Origin: an uncultured Roseovarius sp.
GTDB lineage: Bacteria; Pseudomonadota; Alphaproteobacteria; Rhodobacterales; Rhodobacteraceae
NCBI GenBank assembly: GCA_947503145.1
Contig: CANNCP010000001.1
Span: 62,001-126,000 of the forward strand
Length of the DNA: 64,000 nucleotides
Reading direction: 5' to 3'
Under the pieces are notes generated by a model. It had not been told where the DNA came from and did not search any database. It worked only from the letters and a program-made list of their open reading frames with translations. The position numbers and the translations under genes are program-made. Below, in pieces: positions 8,642 to 17,837 of the stretch (position 1 is the first letter of the stretch; each line of letters starts with the position of its first letter).

Positions 8642-9532
8642 GTGAGCACATCACCCGACCCCCAGCCCGGCAAGCCCGGCCCGACGGTCCGCGAGAGAAT
8701 CCGCGCACAATACGCGACCTTGACCCAATCAGAGCGCAAATTCGCCAACGCGCTACTGGCCAATTACCCGGCAGCAGGCCTGGCCTCTATCACCATCGTC
8801 GCCGCCAGCGCAGAGGTGTCCACACCGACCGTGGCGCGGATGGTGCAGAAGCTGGGCTTCAAAGGGTATCCGCAGTTTCACCAGGCCCTGCTGCGAGAGT
8901 TGGAGGCGACCGTGTCAGGCCCGACGCGGCGGCGCGCCAACTGGGCCAGCGAGGTGCCCGCGACGCATCTGCTGAACCGGTTTGTCACTGCCATCGGCCA
9001 GAATATCGAGCAAACCCTGTCGAATATCGACACCGCCCAGTTTGACGAGGCGGTGAAGGCATTGGCCGATACCGACCGGCGGCTCTATGTGGTGGGTGGG
9101 CGGATCACGCGGGCGCTGGCGGAATATGCCTTTACCCATTTTCAGGCTGTGCGGCAGCGGATCACGCATATGACTTCGTCCTCGGCCACGTGGCCGCATT
9201 ACCTGCTGGACATGAAGGCAGGTGACGTCCTGCTGATGTTCGACGTGCGCCGCTACGAGAAAAACCTGCAACGTCTGGCAGAGATGGCGGCAGAGCGCGG
9301 TGTGCAGGTAATCCTGATCACCGATCAATGGGCCAGCCCGGTGGCGGCGGTTGCCGATCACACGTTTCATTGCTGGGTCGAAATCCCGTCAGCCTGGGAC
9401 AGCAACATCTCGACCCTGATGCTGCTGGAAACGCTGATTGCCGCCGTGCAGGAAGAGGACTGGCCGGAAACGCGCGCGCGCTACGAACGGCTGGACGAGA
9501 TTTTCGATGCCGCGCGGCTGTTCGGAAACTAA
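8642..9532 (+). CDS. RpiR/MurR-family transcriptional regulator
   Basis: A 296-residue regulator with an N-terminal RpiR helix-turn-helix domain (about 15-90, with the recognition region SAEVSTPTVARMVQKLGF) and a C-terminal SIS domain (about 130-260) that binds a phosphorylated sugar or similar ligand. The start is GTG at 8642. It is divergent from the TRAP/amidohydrolase operon with a 141-base shared region containing an inverted repeat, so it very likely controls that operon. In roseobacters, RpiR-type regulators commonly sit next to TRAP operons for osmolytes and amino compounds; the effector cannot be named here. Confidence 0.9.
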   Translation: MSTSPDPQPGKPGPTVRERIRAQYATLTQSERKFANALLANYPAAGLASITIVAASAEVSTPTVARMVQKLGFKGYPQFHQALLRELEATVSGPTRRRANWASEVPATHLLNRFVTAIGQNIEQTLSNIDTAQFDEAVKALADTDRRLYVVGGRITRALAEYAFTHFQAVRQRITHMTSSSATWPHYLLDMKAGDVLLMFDVRRYEKNLQRLAEMAAERGVQVILITDQWASPVAAVADHTFHCWVEIPSAWDSNISTLMLLETLIAAVQEEDWPETRARYERLDEIFDAARLFGN

Positions 9533-9667
9533 CCCATAAGGCGCAGTCCGCACGAATTTAGGCTCTGCGCGACCTTTGCAAGCCCCTGCCGCCGGGATAG
9601 TGTCGTTCGATGTGCAGGCCGTGGATAGCGGCCAATACGACAGGAATTGCCGCAAAGGATTGACCCT

Positions 9668-10723
9668 ATGACGCGATGGATCTGGCCCGCTCTGATGAGC
9701 GTTGCGCTCGCGCTGCCCGCAGCGGCACAGGACACCCCCGAGGGGCAGATCGTGCTGAAACCGGTCAAGTTGATGACAGTCGAGTACGGATCGACCGGGA
9801 TGGTGCGAAAGTTCTTTGGTCATGTCGTCGCCCGCCAGACTGTCGATCTGGCATTTCAGGTTTCGGGACAGATCGTGAAACTTCCCGTGCTAGAGGGCGA
9901 AACGGTGCCACAGGGCGCGCTGATCGCGCAGTTGGACCTGTCGACGTTCGAGCTGTCGCTTGATCAAGCCAGGCTGCGGCAGGAGCAGACCGACCGAACC
10001 GTTGAACGGCTGGCCCAGCTAAGTGATGCCACCGCCAGCCAAGTGCGGCGCGAAGATGCCGATACTGAGGCCGCCCTGGCCCGTATTGCGGTCGCAAATG
10101 CCGAATACGCACTGGAAAACGCAACATTGCACGCACCGTTCAAGGCGATGATAGCATCGCGCAATGTCGCCAACTTCACCACCGTCAGTGCCGGCACATC
10201 GGTGGTCCGGCTGCATGACATGTCCGAACTGCGCATCGAGATCGAGGTGCCCGAGGTACTATTTCAGCGCGTCGGCGCCGACCCAGACGTGACGATGGCC
10301 GCAGTATTTCCCGCCAGCGAGCAGGAATTTCCACTGAGCGTGCGAGAGTTCAAGGCCGAGACGTCAGAAATCGGGCAGACCTTTCGCCTGACCCTTGGCA
10401 TGCCGCCGCCCGAAGGGCTGCGCATCCTCCCCGGTTCTTCCGCGACAATAACGGCCAAACTGAATTCAGCCAAGACAGGCATTATCGTGCCGCCCGACGC
10501 GGTGGCCACGGCAGCCGATGGTGCGACGTCGGTCCTGGTCTTTGAGCCGGGCGAAGACGATACCGGCACGCTGTCGCGGGTGCCGATCACCGTCACGGCA
10601 GGGCATAATGGCCGCTTCATGATCGCCGACGGCATAGAGCCGGGCACCGAAATCGTCATGGCCGGAGTCAACACGCTGGAAGACGGAGCACACGTGCGCC
10701 GCTTCTCCGGCTTCCCGAACTGA
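9668..10723 (+). CDS. RND efflux pump periplasmic adaptor (membrane fusion protein)
   Basis: A 351-residue HlyD/AcrA-type adaptor. It starts with a signal peptide (MTRWIWPALMSVALALPAAA) and continues with a lipoyl half-motif (DLAFQVSGQIVKLPV, about 54-68), an alpha-hairpin (about 95-145), the second lipoyl half and beta-barrel domains. The ATG at 9668 has AAAGGA 9 bases upstream and gives a clean signal peptide; the frame opens earlier with TTG at 9647. It connects the inner-membrane RND pump encoded 10 bases downstream with an outer-membrane channel that is not in this window. The hairpin is fairly short. Confidence 0.9.
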   Translation: MTRWIWPALMSVALALPAAAQDTPEGQIVLKPVKLMTVEYGSTGMVRKFFGHVVARQTVDLAFQVSGQIVKLPVLEGETVPQGALIAQLDLSTFELSLDQARLRQEQTDRTVERLAQLSDATASQVRREDADTEAALARIAVANAEYALENATLHAPFKAMIASRNVANFTTVSAGTSVVRLHDMSELRIEIEVPEVLFQRVGADPDVTMAAVFPASEQEFPLSVREFKAETSEIGQTFRLTLGMPPPEGLRILPGSSATITAKLNSAKTGIIVPPDAVATAADGATSVLVFEPGEDDTGTLSRVPITVTAGHNGRFMIADGIEPGTEIVMAGVNTLEDGAHVRRFSGFPN

Positions 10724-10733
10724 GGGGCCCGCG

Positions 10734-13700
10734 ATGACCATTGCCCGCGCTTCCATCGAGAAACCACTGCTGACATGGCTGCTGATCCTGGGCTGTCTGC
10801 TTGGCGGCATCTGGGGGTATGTGAACCTCGGGCGGCTGGAGGATCCGGCCTTTACGATCAAGGTCGCCGCCATCTCCACGCAATATCCCGGTGCCTCTGC
10901 CGAACAGGTCGCGCATGAAGTGAGCGATCCGCTGGAATCCGCGATTCAGAAGATGGGCGAGGTCGACAAGATCACTTCGGTCAACCAGCCGGGCCTGTCG
11001 ATGATCGAAGTCGAGATCAAGCCGACGTTCAAGGGCCATGAACTGCCCGGCATATGGACCAAGCTGCGTGCGCGTATCAGAGATACCGCGCGCAACCTGC
11101 CGGAAGGCGTTTCAGAGCCGCTGGTCAATGACAGTTTCGGGGACGTTTTCGGCATTTATTACGCTGTGAATGCCGAAGATTACAGCGATGCCGAACGCTA
11201 TTCGCTGGCCACCTTTCTGCGGCGCGAGTTGCTGGCGGTTGACGGCGTTGCGGATGTAGACATCAGTGGGCTGGCGGACGAGGCGGTTTTTGTCGAACCC
11301 GATCTGGGTCTGGTGTCCAATCAGGGGATCTCGCCTCAGGCGCTGGTCAATGCGATTGCCACGGCGGATTCGGTGATACGCGCCGGGTCGCTGGGCGATA
11401 CGCGCATTCAGGCACCGGACGGATCGGACAGCGTGACCGCGATTGCCGGCCTGACCGTGGGGGTTAGCGGCGAGGTGATCAACCTCACTGATGTAGCCAA
11501 GGTCAGTCGCGGACGGCAGGACGACCCGTCGCTGATCGTGCGCTTTAACGGGACAGAGGCCTTTACCCTCGGGATCGCCGGGCTGGCCTCCGAAAACATC
11601 GTCGAGGTCGGCAAGCGGGTCGACGCGAAACTGGCCGCGCTGGACAGTGAAATTCCGGCGGGGGTCACCCTTAGTCCGATCTATCAGCAACATGTTGTAG
11701 TCGATGAGGCCTCCAGCGCGTTTCTGATCAATCTGGCGATGTCCGTCGTGATCGTGGTGGTGGTTCTGGCGCTCTTCATGGGCTGGCGGGCAGCGGTTGT
11801 TGTCGGCGCGACCTTGCTGCTGACGGTGGTGGGCACACTGCTCTTCATGGCGATCTTTTCCATCCAGATGGAGCGCATTTCACTGGGCGCACTGGTGATC
11901 GCCATGGGGATGCTGGTGGACAATGCCATCGTGGTGGCGGAAAGCATGCAGATCGCCATGCAGCGCGGCAAACCCTCGCGTGATGCCGCAGACGAGGTGG
12001 CGGGCAAGACGCAGACGCCGCTGCTGGGGGCGACCGTAATCGGTATCATGGCCTTTGCCGGCATTGGCCTTAGCCCGGACGCAACCGGCGAGTTTCTGTT
12101 TTCGCTCTTTGCCGTGATCGGCATATCACTGTTGCTGAGCTGGGTTCTGGCGCTGTCGGTCACGCCGCTCTTGGCGCATTATTTCTTTCGTCAGGGCAAG
12201 AACGCCGACGATGACGCCTATGATGGCTGGATGTTTCGCGCCTATGGCAGCGTACTGCGCGGCGCGCTGCGCTTACGTTGGCTGGTGGTGCTGGCGCTGG
12301 TTGCGATGACGGTGGCCAGCTTCGTGGGGTTCGGGCAAATCAAGCAGCAGTTTTTCCCGAATTCGAATACGCCGCTCTTTTATGTACATTACAAGCTGCC
12401 CCAAGGCACCGGTATCGACCGGACTTCGACCGATCTGACCCGCATCGAAGACTGGTTGCTCGCGCGCGATGACGTGGTGTCTGTCGCCAGTTTCGTCGGT
12501 CAGGGCGCGACACGGTTCATATTGACCTATTCGGCGGAGAAGCCGAACTCTAGCTATGGCCATCTGATCATCCGAACCGAGACGCTGGAGGATATTCCAC
12601 CGTTGCGCGCCGCACTCGATGCCTTTGGACGTGGCGCGTTCCCCGACGCCGAGTTCCGTACCGAACGGCTGGTCTTTGGTCCCGGCGGCGGTCAGCCCAT
12701 CGCGGTGCGCTTTTCCGGCAGCGATCCCGAGATACTGCGGCGGCTGGGCGAGCAGGCGACGCGCCGGATGCAGGCAGCGTCCGACAATCTGGTGGACATA
12801 CACACCAATTGGCGCGAGCAGGAACTGGTCCTGAAACCTGACTATGCCACCGACCGGGCACAGATGGCCGGCATCACCCGCGATGATGTGGCCAACACTC
12901 TGCAGTTTGCCACGGACGGTATCAGTGGCGGGGTCTACCGCGAAGGCGAGCGGCTGATTCCCATCATCCTCCGCCTGCCCAAGGATAACGGGCTGGGGCT
13001 GGGCGATCAGGTAGTCTATTCGATGGTCAGCGACAGTTTCATCTCGATCGGACAGGTCACGGATGGCTTCAAGGTGGAGGTGCAGAACACGCTGGTGCAT
13101 CGCCGCGACCGGCTGCTGACGCTGACCGTGGGCGCAGGTATCCCGGCGGACAAGACAGCCGCCGAGGTGCATGCAGAACTGCGTGAGAGCGTCGAGACCA
13201 TGCCGATCCCGCTGGGTTACAAGATGGAATGGGGCGGCGAATTCGAAAGCTCGGGCGATGCCAATGCCAGCCTTGGCAAGCAATTGCCGCTAAGCATTCT
13301 GGTAATGGTCCTGATCTCGGTCCTGCTGTTCAACGCGCTGCGTCAGCCGCTGATCATCTGGCTGCTGGTGCCGATGTCGGTCTGCGGCGTGGTGATCGGG
13401 CTTCTGGGCACCGGCCTGCCCTTTACCTTTACCGCGCTGCTGGGGCTTCTGAGCCTGTCGGGCATGCTGATGAAAAACGGCATCGTTCTGGTCGAGGAAA
13501 TCGACATCGTGCGCCGCGAGGGTCTGGCGCTGCACGAGGCGATCGTGACCGCCTGTACGTCGCGGCTGCGTCCGGTGATGCTGGCGGCGGTGACGACGAT
13601 TCTGGGGATGGCGCCGCTGCTGACCGATGCGTTCTTTGTCTCGATGGCGGTGACGATCATGGGCGGGCTGGCATTCGCGTCGATCCTGACGCTGGTCGCG

Positions 13701-13775
13701 GCACCGGTGTTCTATTACATCTTCTTTGCCCACTCAGAGCGGGCAAAGATACAGGCAGAACCGGCGGTAGGCTGA
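10734..13775 (+). CDS. RND-family efflux transporter, inner-membrane subunit
   Basis: A 1013-residue AcrB/MexB-like proton-driven pump. It has one N-terminal transmembrane helix (about 12-30), a large periplasmic loop, a cluster of helices (about 330-530) holding the proton-relay region GALVIAMGMLVDNAIVVAES, a second periplasmic loop, and a final helix cluster with GLLSLSGMLMKNGIVLVEE. The conserved Asp in MLVDNAIV is present. An ATG preceded by GAGGGG sits 10 bases after the adaptor gene, so the two are cotranscribed. No outer-membrane factor follows. The sequence looks like the non-heavy-metal HAE type; substrates are unknown. Confidence 0.93.
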   Translation: MTIARASIEKPLLTWLLILGCLLGGIWGYVNLGRLEDPAFTIKVAAISTQYPGASAEQVAHEVSDPLESAIQKMGEVDKITSVNQPGLSMIEVEIKPTFKGHELPGIWTKLRARIRDTARNLPEGVSEPLVNDSFGDVFGIYYAVNAEDYSDAERYSLATFLRRELLAVDGVADVDISGLADEAVFVEPDLGLVSNQGISPQALVNAIATADSVIRAGSLGDTRIQAPDGSDSVTAIAGLTVGVSGEVINLTDVAKVSRGRQDDPSLIVRFNGTEAFTLGIAGLASENIVEVGKRVDAKLAALDSEIPAGVTLSPIYQQHVVVDEASSAFLINLAMSVVIVVVVLALFMGWRAAVVVGATLLLTVVGTLLFMAIFSIQMERISLGALVIAMGMLVDNAIVVAESMQIAMQRGKPSRDAADEVAGKTQTPLLGATVIGIMAFAGIGLSPDATGEFLFSLFAVIGISLLLSWVLALSVTPLLAHYFFRQGKNADDDAYDGWMFRAYGSVLRGALRLRWLVVLALVAMTVASFVGFGQIKQQFFPNSNTPLFYVHYKLPQGTGIDRTSTDLTRIEDWLLARDDVVSVASFVGQGATRFILTYSAEKPNSSYGHLIIRTETLEDIPPLRAALDAFGRGAFPDAEFRTERLVFGPGGGQPIAVRFSGSDPEILRRLGEQATRRMQAASDNLVDIHTNWREQELVLKPDYATDRAQMAGITRDDVANTLQFATDGISGGVYREGERLIPIILRLPKDNGLGLGDQVVYSMVSDSFISIGQVTDGFKVEVQNTLVHRRDRLLTLTVGAGIPADKTAAEVHAELRESVETMPIPLGYKMEWGGEFESSGDANASLGKQLPLSILVMVLISVLLFNALRQPLIIWLLVPMSVCGVVIGLLGTGLPFTFTALLGLLSLSGMLMKNGIVLVEEIDIVRREGLALHEAIVTACTSRLRPVMLAAVTTILGMAPLLTDAFFVSMAVTIMGGLAFASILTLVAAPVFYYIFFAHSERAKIQAEPAVG

Positions 13776-13791
13776 GGGAGAGGCATACGTC

Positions 13792-14595
13792 TCAGCCCTG
13801 TGCGTGCCGTACCAATCCCCACAGGCTCGACACTGCGAACAGCGCCGCTGCCACACAAACAATCGTCGGACCGGTCGGTGTGTCATAACGATAGGCCAGC
13901 GCCAGACCGCCCAGCGCCGCCAGACCGCCCATCCCCATAGCCAGCGCCGCCATCCGCTCGGGCGTCGCGGCAAAGGGGCGGGCGGCAGCGGCGGGGATGA
14001 TCAGCAGCGACCCGATCAGCAGTGCCCCGACCACCTTGATCGCGACCGCGATCACCAGCGCCAGCGCCACCGTCAACACCACCTGTTCGCGCCGGGGATC
14101 TATCCCTGCGGCATAAGCCAGATCCGCCCCCAGCGTCGCGGTCAGCAACGCCGACCAACGCCACCACAAAAGCGTCAAGACCAGCACCGCACCGCCCCAG
14201 ATCACCGCCAGATCGCCGCGGCCCACCGCTAGGATATCGCCAAAGAGATATCCCATCAGGTCGATCCGCACACCCTCCAGCAGCGACACGGCCACCAGCC
14301 CGATCGCCAGCGCGGAATGCGCCATGACACCCAAAAGCGTGTCTGTCGCATGGCCCCGCCCGCTGAGCCCCGACACGATCAGCGCCATCGCCAGCGCCAC
14401 GACCAGCACGCCCGCAAAGACCGACAGGTTAAAGCCCAGCGCAAGCGCCACACCCAGGATCGCCGCATGGGCGGTCGCATCGCCGAAATAGGCCATCCGT
14501 CGCCAGACCACGAAACAGCCCAGCGGTGCCGCGGCCAGCGCGACGCCCAGCCCGGCAAGTGCTGCGCGCACCATGAAATCATCTAGCCAGCTCAT
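13792..14595 (-). CDS. znuB: Zinc ABC transporter permease ZnuB
   Basis: A 267-residue integral membrane protein of the ABC-3 metal permease family, with about seven hydrophobic segments and the family sequence VVWRRMAYFGDATAHAAILG near residue 30, plus KVVGALLIGSLLIIPAAAAR in the C-terminal half. It forms the zinc channel with ZnuC and receives Zn(II) from ZnuA. The ATG at 14595 overlaps the znuC stop in ATGA. It is the last gene of zur-znuC-znuB and converges on the RND gene, 16 bases apart. Confidence 0.93.
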   Translation of the reverse strand: MSWLDDFMVRAALAGLGVALAAAPLGCFVVWRRMAYFGDATAHAAILGVALALGFNLSVFAGVLVVALAMALIVSGLSGRGHATDTLLGVMAHSALAIGLVAVSLLEGVRIDLMGYLFGDILAVGRGDLAVIWGGAVLVLTLLWWRWSALLTATLGADLAYAAGIDPRREQVVLTVALALVIAVAIKVVGALLIGSLLIIPAAAARPFAATPERMAALAMGMGGLAALGGLALAYRYDTPTGPTIVCVAAALFAVSSLWGLVRHAQG

Positions 14596-15335
14596 TCTGC
14601 CGCCTCGTGATCATGATCATGGGCGTGGTCATGGGCGTGGTCATGTTCGTGCCGGTAAAGCGCCAGCGCGCCCTGCGTGCCGGTGCCGAACAGCGCGCGG
14701 TATTCGGGGGCCGAGGCGACCTGTTCGGGCGCACCCTGACAGCAGACATGACCGTTGAGGCAGATCACCCGGTCCGACGCGGCCATGACGACGTGCAATT
14801 CGTGGCTGACCATCAGAACCGCACAGCCGATCTCGGCCCGCAGACCCGCAATACGCTCATAGAACGCCGCCGATCCGGGCTGATCAAGACCCTGGGTCGC
14901 TTCGTCGAGGATCAGCAGCTCGGGCCGAGTCAGCAGCGCCCGCGCAAGCAGGACGCGCTGGAACTGCCCCCCCGACAGACGTGCCATCTGCCGATCCGCC
15001 AGATCAGGCGCACCTGCACGCTCCAGCGCGGCCTGCGCCGCGACGCGGCCGACCCGCTCGGGCAGCCCGAGGAACCGCGCGACGGTCATCGGCAGAGCCG
15101 CATCCAGATGCAGGCGCTGCGGGACATAGCCGATGCGCAGCCCGGACCGAAGCGTCAGCGTGCCGTGGCTAAGCGGCACAGCACCGATGATGGCGCGCAG
15201 CAGCGTGGACTTGCCCGACCCGTTGGGGCCGACGATGGTGACGATCTCGCCCGGCTCGATACTCAGATCGACACCATGCAGGACCTCGGTAGCGCCCAGG
15301 CGAACAGAAAGATGACGCGCAGTCAGCAGCGTCAT
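14592..15335 (-). CDS. znuC: Zinc ABC transporter ATPase ZnuC
   Basis: A 247-residue ABC ATPase with Walker A GPNGSGKST (about 38-46), signature LSGGQ, Walker B LLILDEATQG and the switch His in MVSHELH. The C-terminus is histidine-rich, with repeated H-D-H-A pairs over the last 20 or so residues, as often seen in ZnuC, where it may sense or buffer zinc. The ATG at 15335 overlaps the zur stop (ATGA); ten more in-frame residues upstream belong to the overlap with zur. Confidence 0.93.
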   Translation of the reverse strand: MTLLTARHLSVRLGATEVLHGVDLSIEPGEIVTIVGPNGSGKSTLLRAIIGAVPLSHGTLTLRSGLRIGYVPQRLHLDAALPMTVARFLGLPERVGRVAAQAALERAGAPDLADRQMARLSGGQFQRVLLARALLTRPELLILDEATQGLDQPGSAAFYERIAGLRAEIGCAVLMVSHELHVVMAASDRVICLNGHVCCQGAPEQVASAPEYRALFGTGTQGALALYRHEHDHAHDHAHDHDHEAAE

Positions 15336-15814
15336 GTCTGCGCCTCCGGCTGGCAGCGCGGGCACAGCCCCTCAGCCTCGACCACCGTGCGTTCGATCTG
15401 GAACCCGGCCGCGCGCGCAGTGCGGCCCAGCGCACCCTTGGCCGGTTCGGACAGCGCCTCGGCCACCGACGAACAACTGCGGCAGATCAGGAAGGCCGGC
15501 ACATGCACATCGCCGGGGTGGGCGCAGGCGACAAAGGCACTCAGCCCCTCGATCCGGTGGACAAAGCCTTGCGCCACAAGGAAGTCCAGCGCGCGGTAGG
15601 CGACAGGCGGCTGCGATCCCAGCCCTTCGTCGCGCAAGATATCGAGCAGGTCATAGGCCCCCATCGCACGATGTTTCTGTAGCAATATCTCCAGCACCCG
15701 GCGACGGATCGGAGTGAATTGCAACCCGGCCGCGCGGCAATGCGCGTCCACCGCCTCTAGTGACGTGGCGATGCAGGCGGCGTGGTCATGGCTGGCAAAG
15801 CCGATAGGCTCCAT
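15332..15814 (-). CDS. zur: Zinc uptake regulator Zur (Fur family)
   Basis: A 160-residue Fur-family repressor with an N-terminal winged helix (recognition region LGSQPPVAYRALDFLVAQGF), a metal-binding HPGDVH segment, and two CxxC pairs (CRSC and CPRC) for the structural zinc. Its position as first gene of zur-znuCB, divergent from znuA, identifies it as Zur rather than Fur. With zinc bound it should repress both transcription units through the box at 15844-15861, including its own gene. Confidence 0.94.
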   Translation of the reverse strand: MEPIGFASHDHAACIATSLEAVDAHCRAAGLQFTPIRRRVLEILLQKHRAMGAYDLLDILRDEGLGSQPPVAYRALDFLVAQGFVHRIEGLSAFVACAHPGDVHVPAFLICRSCSSVAEALSEPAKGALGRTARAAGFQIERTVVEAEGLCPRCQPEAQT

Positions 15815-15842
15815 GGGACAGCTCCATTGGTTCGAATGGGTG

Positions 15843-15871
15843 TTGATATGTTATACAATCACACTTATCAA
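15843..15871 (+). promoter_or_regulatory. znuA promoter
   Basis: TTGATA (15843-15848), a 17-base spacer and TATCAA (15866-15871) form a sigma-70-like promoter whose start would be near 15878, about 29 bases ahead of znuA. The Zur box covers the -35 element. Confidence 0.55.
15844..15861. promoter_or_regulatory. Zur-binding site
   Basis: TGATATGTTATACAATCA is an imperfect palindrome that closely fits the ATRTTATAACAT-type Zur box of alphaproteobacteria. It overlaps the -35 region of znuA and the -10 of zur, so one bound dimer could block both promoters. Confidence 0.75.
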
Positions 15872-15878
15872 GCCGCAA
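15850..15878 (-). promoter_or_regulatory. zur-znuCB promoter
   Basis: On the minus strand TTGCGG (15878-15873), a 17-base spacer and TATAAC (15855-15850). The transcript would begin near 15843, about 30 bases ahead of zur. The -10 lies inside the Zur box, predicting autoregulation. Confidence 0.5.
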
Positions 15879-15906
15879 TCCCGTTCTCCAAACTATTGAG
15901 GCCACC

Positions 15907-16809
15907 ATGATCAGACCCTTACTTGCCGCATTGTCACTGCTCATCGCCACCCTGCCCGCCCGCGCCGAAGCGCCCCGCGTGGCCACCGACATCCTGCCAG
16001 TGCAATCACTGGTGGCGATGGTGATGAAGGGCGTCGGCAGCCCTGATTTGATTGTGTCCCCCGGTGCATCACCGCATGGCTATTCCCTGCGCCCGTCGGA
16101 GGCGCGCGCGCTAGAGGACGCCGACCTGGTATTCTGGATGGGTCCGGCCCTGACCCCCTGGCTGGAAGAAGCCATCGGCACCCTGGCCCGCGACGCGCAT
16201 GTAACATCGCTGTTGCGGGTGGATGCGACCGTACTACATCTGTTCCGCGAAGGGGTCGGGCTGGAGAGCCACCATGGCCATGACGATCACAGCCATACCG
16301 GCGTCGATCCGCATGCCTGGCTCGACCCGCAGAACGCCATTGCGTGGATAGAGGTGATTGCCTTTCGGCTGGCCCAGGAAGACCCCGACAATGCTGCAAC
16401 CTATGCCAAGAACGCCAAGGCCGCTCAGGCAGAAATCGAGACTGTTTCGGCCCAGATCACCGCCAAGCTCGCGCCATTGCACGACAGGCCCTATATCGTC
16501 TTTCACGACGCCTACCAGTATTTCGAACACCGGTTCGACATCCCCGCCGCCGGGTCTATCACCCTGAGCGATGCGACCAAACCAAGCCCCGCGCGACTGG
16601 CTGAAATTCGCGGGATCATTGCCGAAACCGGGGCGCGCTGTGTCTTTTCCGAAGTGCAGTTCAACCCCGCCCTGATCGCCACGGTGATGGAAGGCAGCGA
16701 TGCGCACACCACGGTTCTCGACCCGCTCGGCACCGAGCAGACGCCGGGGCCGGGGTTATATCTCGCTGTGTTGCAGGCAATGGCGGATCAGATGGCGGGG
16801 TGTCTCTGA
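15907..16809 (+). CDS. znuA: Zinc ABC transporter substrate-binding protein ZnuA
   Basis: A 300-residue periplasmic zinc-binding protein with a signal peptide (about 1-21, ending LPARAEA). Ligand motifs are GASPHGYSLRPS (His near 60), a short His-rich loop HHGHDDHSH (about 119-127) just before GVDPHAWLDPQNA, and FHDAYQYFEHRF (about 199-210). The His-rich loop is typical of the zinc-specific rather than manganese-specific branch. It is divergent from zur-znuCB and controlled by the shared Zur site. Confidence 0.94.
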   Translation: MIRPLLAALSLLIATLPARAEAPRVATDILPVQSLVAMVMKGVGSPDLIVSPGASPHGYSLRPSEARALEDADLVFWMGPALTPWLEEAIGTLARDAHVTSLLRVDATVLHLFREGVGLESHHGHDDHSHTGVDPHAWLDPQNAIAWIEVIAFRLAQEDPDNAATYAKNAKAAQAEIETVSAQITAKLAPLHDRPYIVFHDAYQYFEHRFDIPAAGSITLSDATKPSPARLAEIRGIIAETGARCVFSEVQFNPALIATVMEGSDAHTTVLDPLGTEQTPGPGLYLAVLQAMADQMAGCL

Positions 16810-16902
16810 GTGGATCGCGATAGCCGCGTGATCGCCTAAACCATACCATCCCCTACCTTTTCTCTTGCCCTGCACGTCACAGCCGGGCAAACCTGAGCGG
16901 CA

Positions 16903-17829
16903 ATGGAACTGGGACCCTATCTCTTGCTCGCGACGCTCGAAGGCGCGGTGACGGCGGCGGTGCTGGCGCTGACCGCCGTCGGCCTCAGCCTGGTCTTTGG
17001 CGTGATGCGAGTGGTGAACATCGCGCATGGCGAGTTTTTCATGCTGGGTGCCGTCATCGCCTGGTATGTCGCGCAGATGATGGGCGGGCATCCCGCCATC
17101 GGCTTTGGCGCGGCGCTGATCGTGGCGCCGCTGCTGGTGGGCGCGATCGCCGTGGCGGTGGACATGACCATCCTCAAGCGGATCGACTATGACCCCGAGC
17201 GCACCATCGTAGCCACGATCGGCGTGCTCTACATCATCCAGCAGTTGACCCTGATGGGCTACGGCCCCGACGCGCGGCCCGTGGCGGCCCCCTTCAACAC
17301 CCGGCTCGCAATCCCGTGGTGGGAGTTGAAGGATGGCAGCCTGCAGATGTACTGGCCCTGGGGTCTGAGCACCACCAGCTACAAACTGGCGGTGATCGTA
17401 GCGGCGCCACTGGTCCTGCTGGGGGTGTGGCTGATGATGGCACGCACCCGCATCGGCCTGCTGATGCGCGCCACCCAGCAGGACCGCGACATGGCGCTGG
17501 CCTTTGGCATCCCGGTCGAGCGGGTCTATGCACTGGTCTTTGGGATCGGCGCGGCACTGGCGGCGCTGGCGGCGGTGCTCATTGTACCGATTCAGCAGGC
17601 GCATTACCTGATGGGAACCGATCCGCTGCTGTTGTCGTTCATCGTGGTGATCATCGGTGGGCTGGGCAGCCTGCCCGGCACCGTCGTGGCGGCGATCCTG
17701 ATCGGGCTGAGCGACGGCATCATCTCGGTGTTTTTCTCACCCACGCTGGCCAAGATTCTGGCAACATTGCTGGTCGGGCTGGTGCTGGTGTTCCGCCCCC
17801 AGGGCCTGTTCGGGACACGCGGTTCGTGA
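16903..17829 (+). CDS. ABC transporter permease, LivH/UrtB type
   Basis: A 308-residue branched-chain amino acid/urea-type permease with about eight hydrophobic segments. It has the family stretches GLSLVFGVMRVVNIAHGEFF near residue 30 and VIIGGLGSLPGTVVAAILIG near 250. It is the first of six plus-strand genes: two permeases, two ATPases and two molybdenum-hydroxylase subunits. No periplasmic binding protein gene accompanies them. The substrate is therefore open; because the oxidoreductase genes follow directly, a purine-like or other N-heterocycle is more likely than an amino acid, but this is inference. The start at 16903 has a weak GAGCGG upstream. Confidence 0.88.
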   Translation: MELGPYLLLATLEGAVTAAVLALTAVGLSLVFGVMRVVNIAHGEFFMLGAVIAWYVAQMMGGHPAIGFGAALIVAPLLVGAIAVAVDMTILKRIDYDPERTIVATIGVLYIIQQLTLMGYGPDARPVAAPFNTRLAIPWWELKDGSLQMYWPWGLSTTSYKLAVIVAAPLVLLGVWLMMARTRIGLLMRATQQDRDMALAFGIPVERVYALVFGIGAALAALAAVLIVPIQQAHYLMGTDPLLLSFIVVIIGGLGSLPGTVVAAILIGLSDGIISVFFSPTLAKILATLLVGLVLVFRPQGLFGTRGS

Positions 17830-17837
17830 GGGCCGGG

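Noticed and set aside
15829..15842. GGTTCGAAT-like sequence that resembles a tRNA T-arm
   Set aside because: No flanking T-stem, anticodon arm or acceptor stem; it is upstream sequence of zur.
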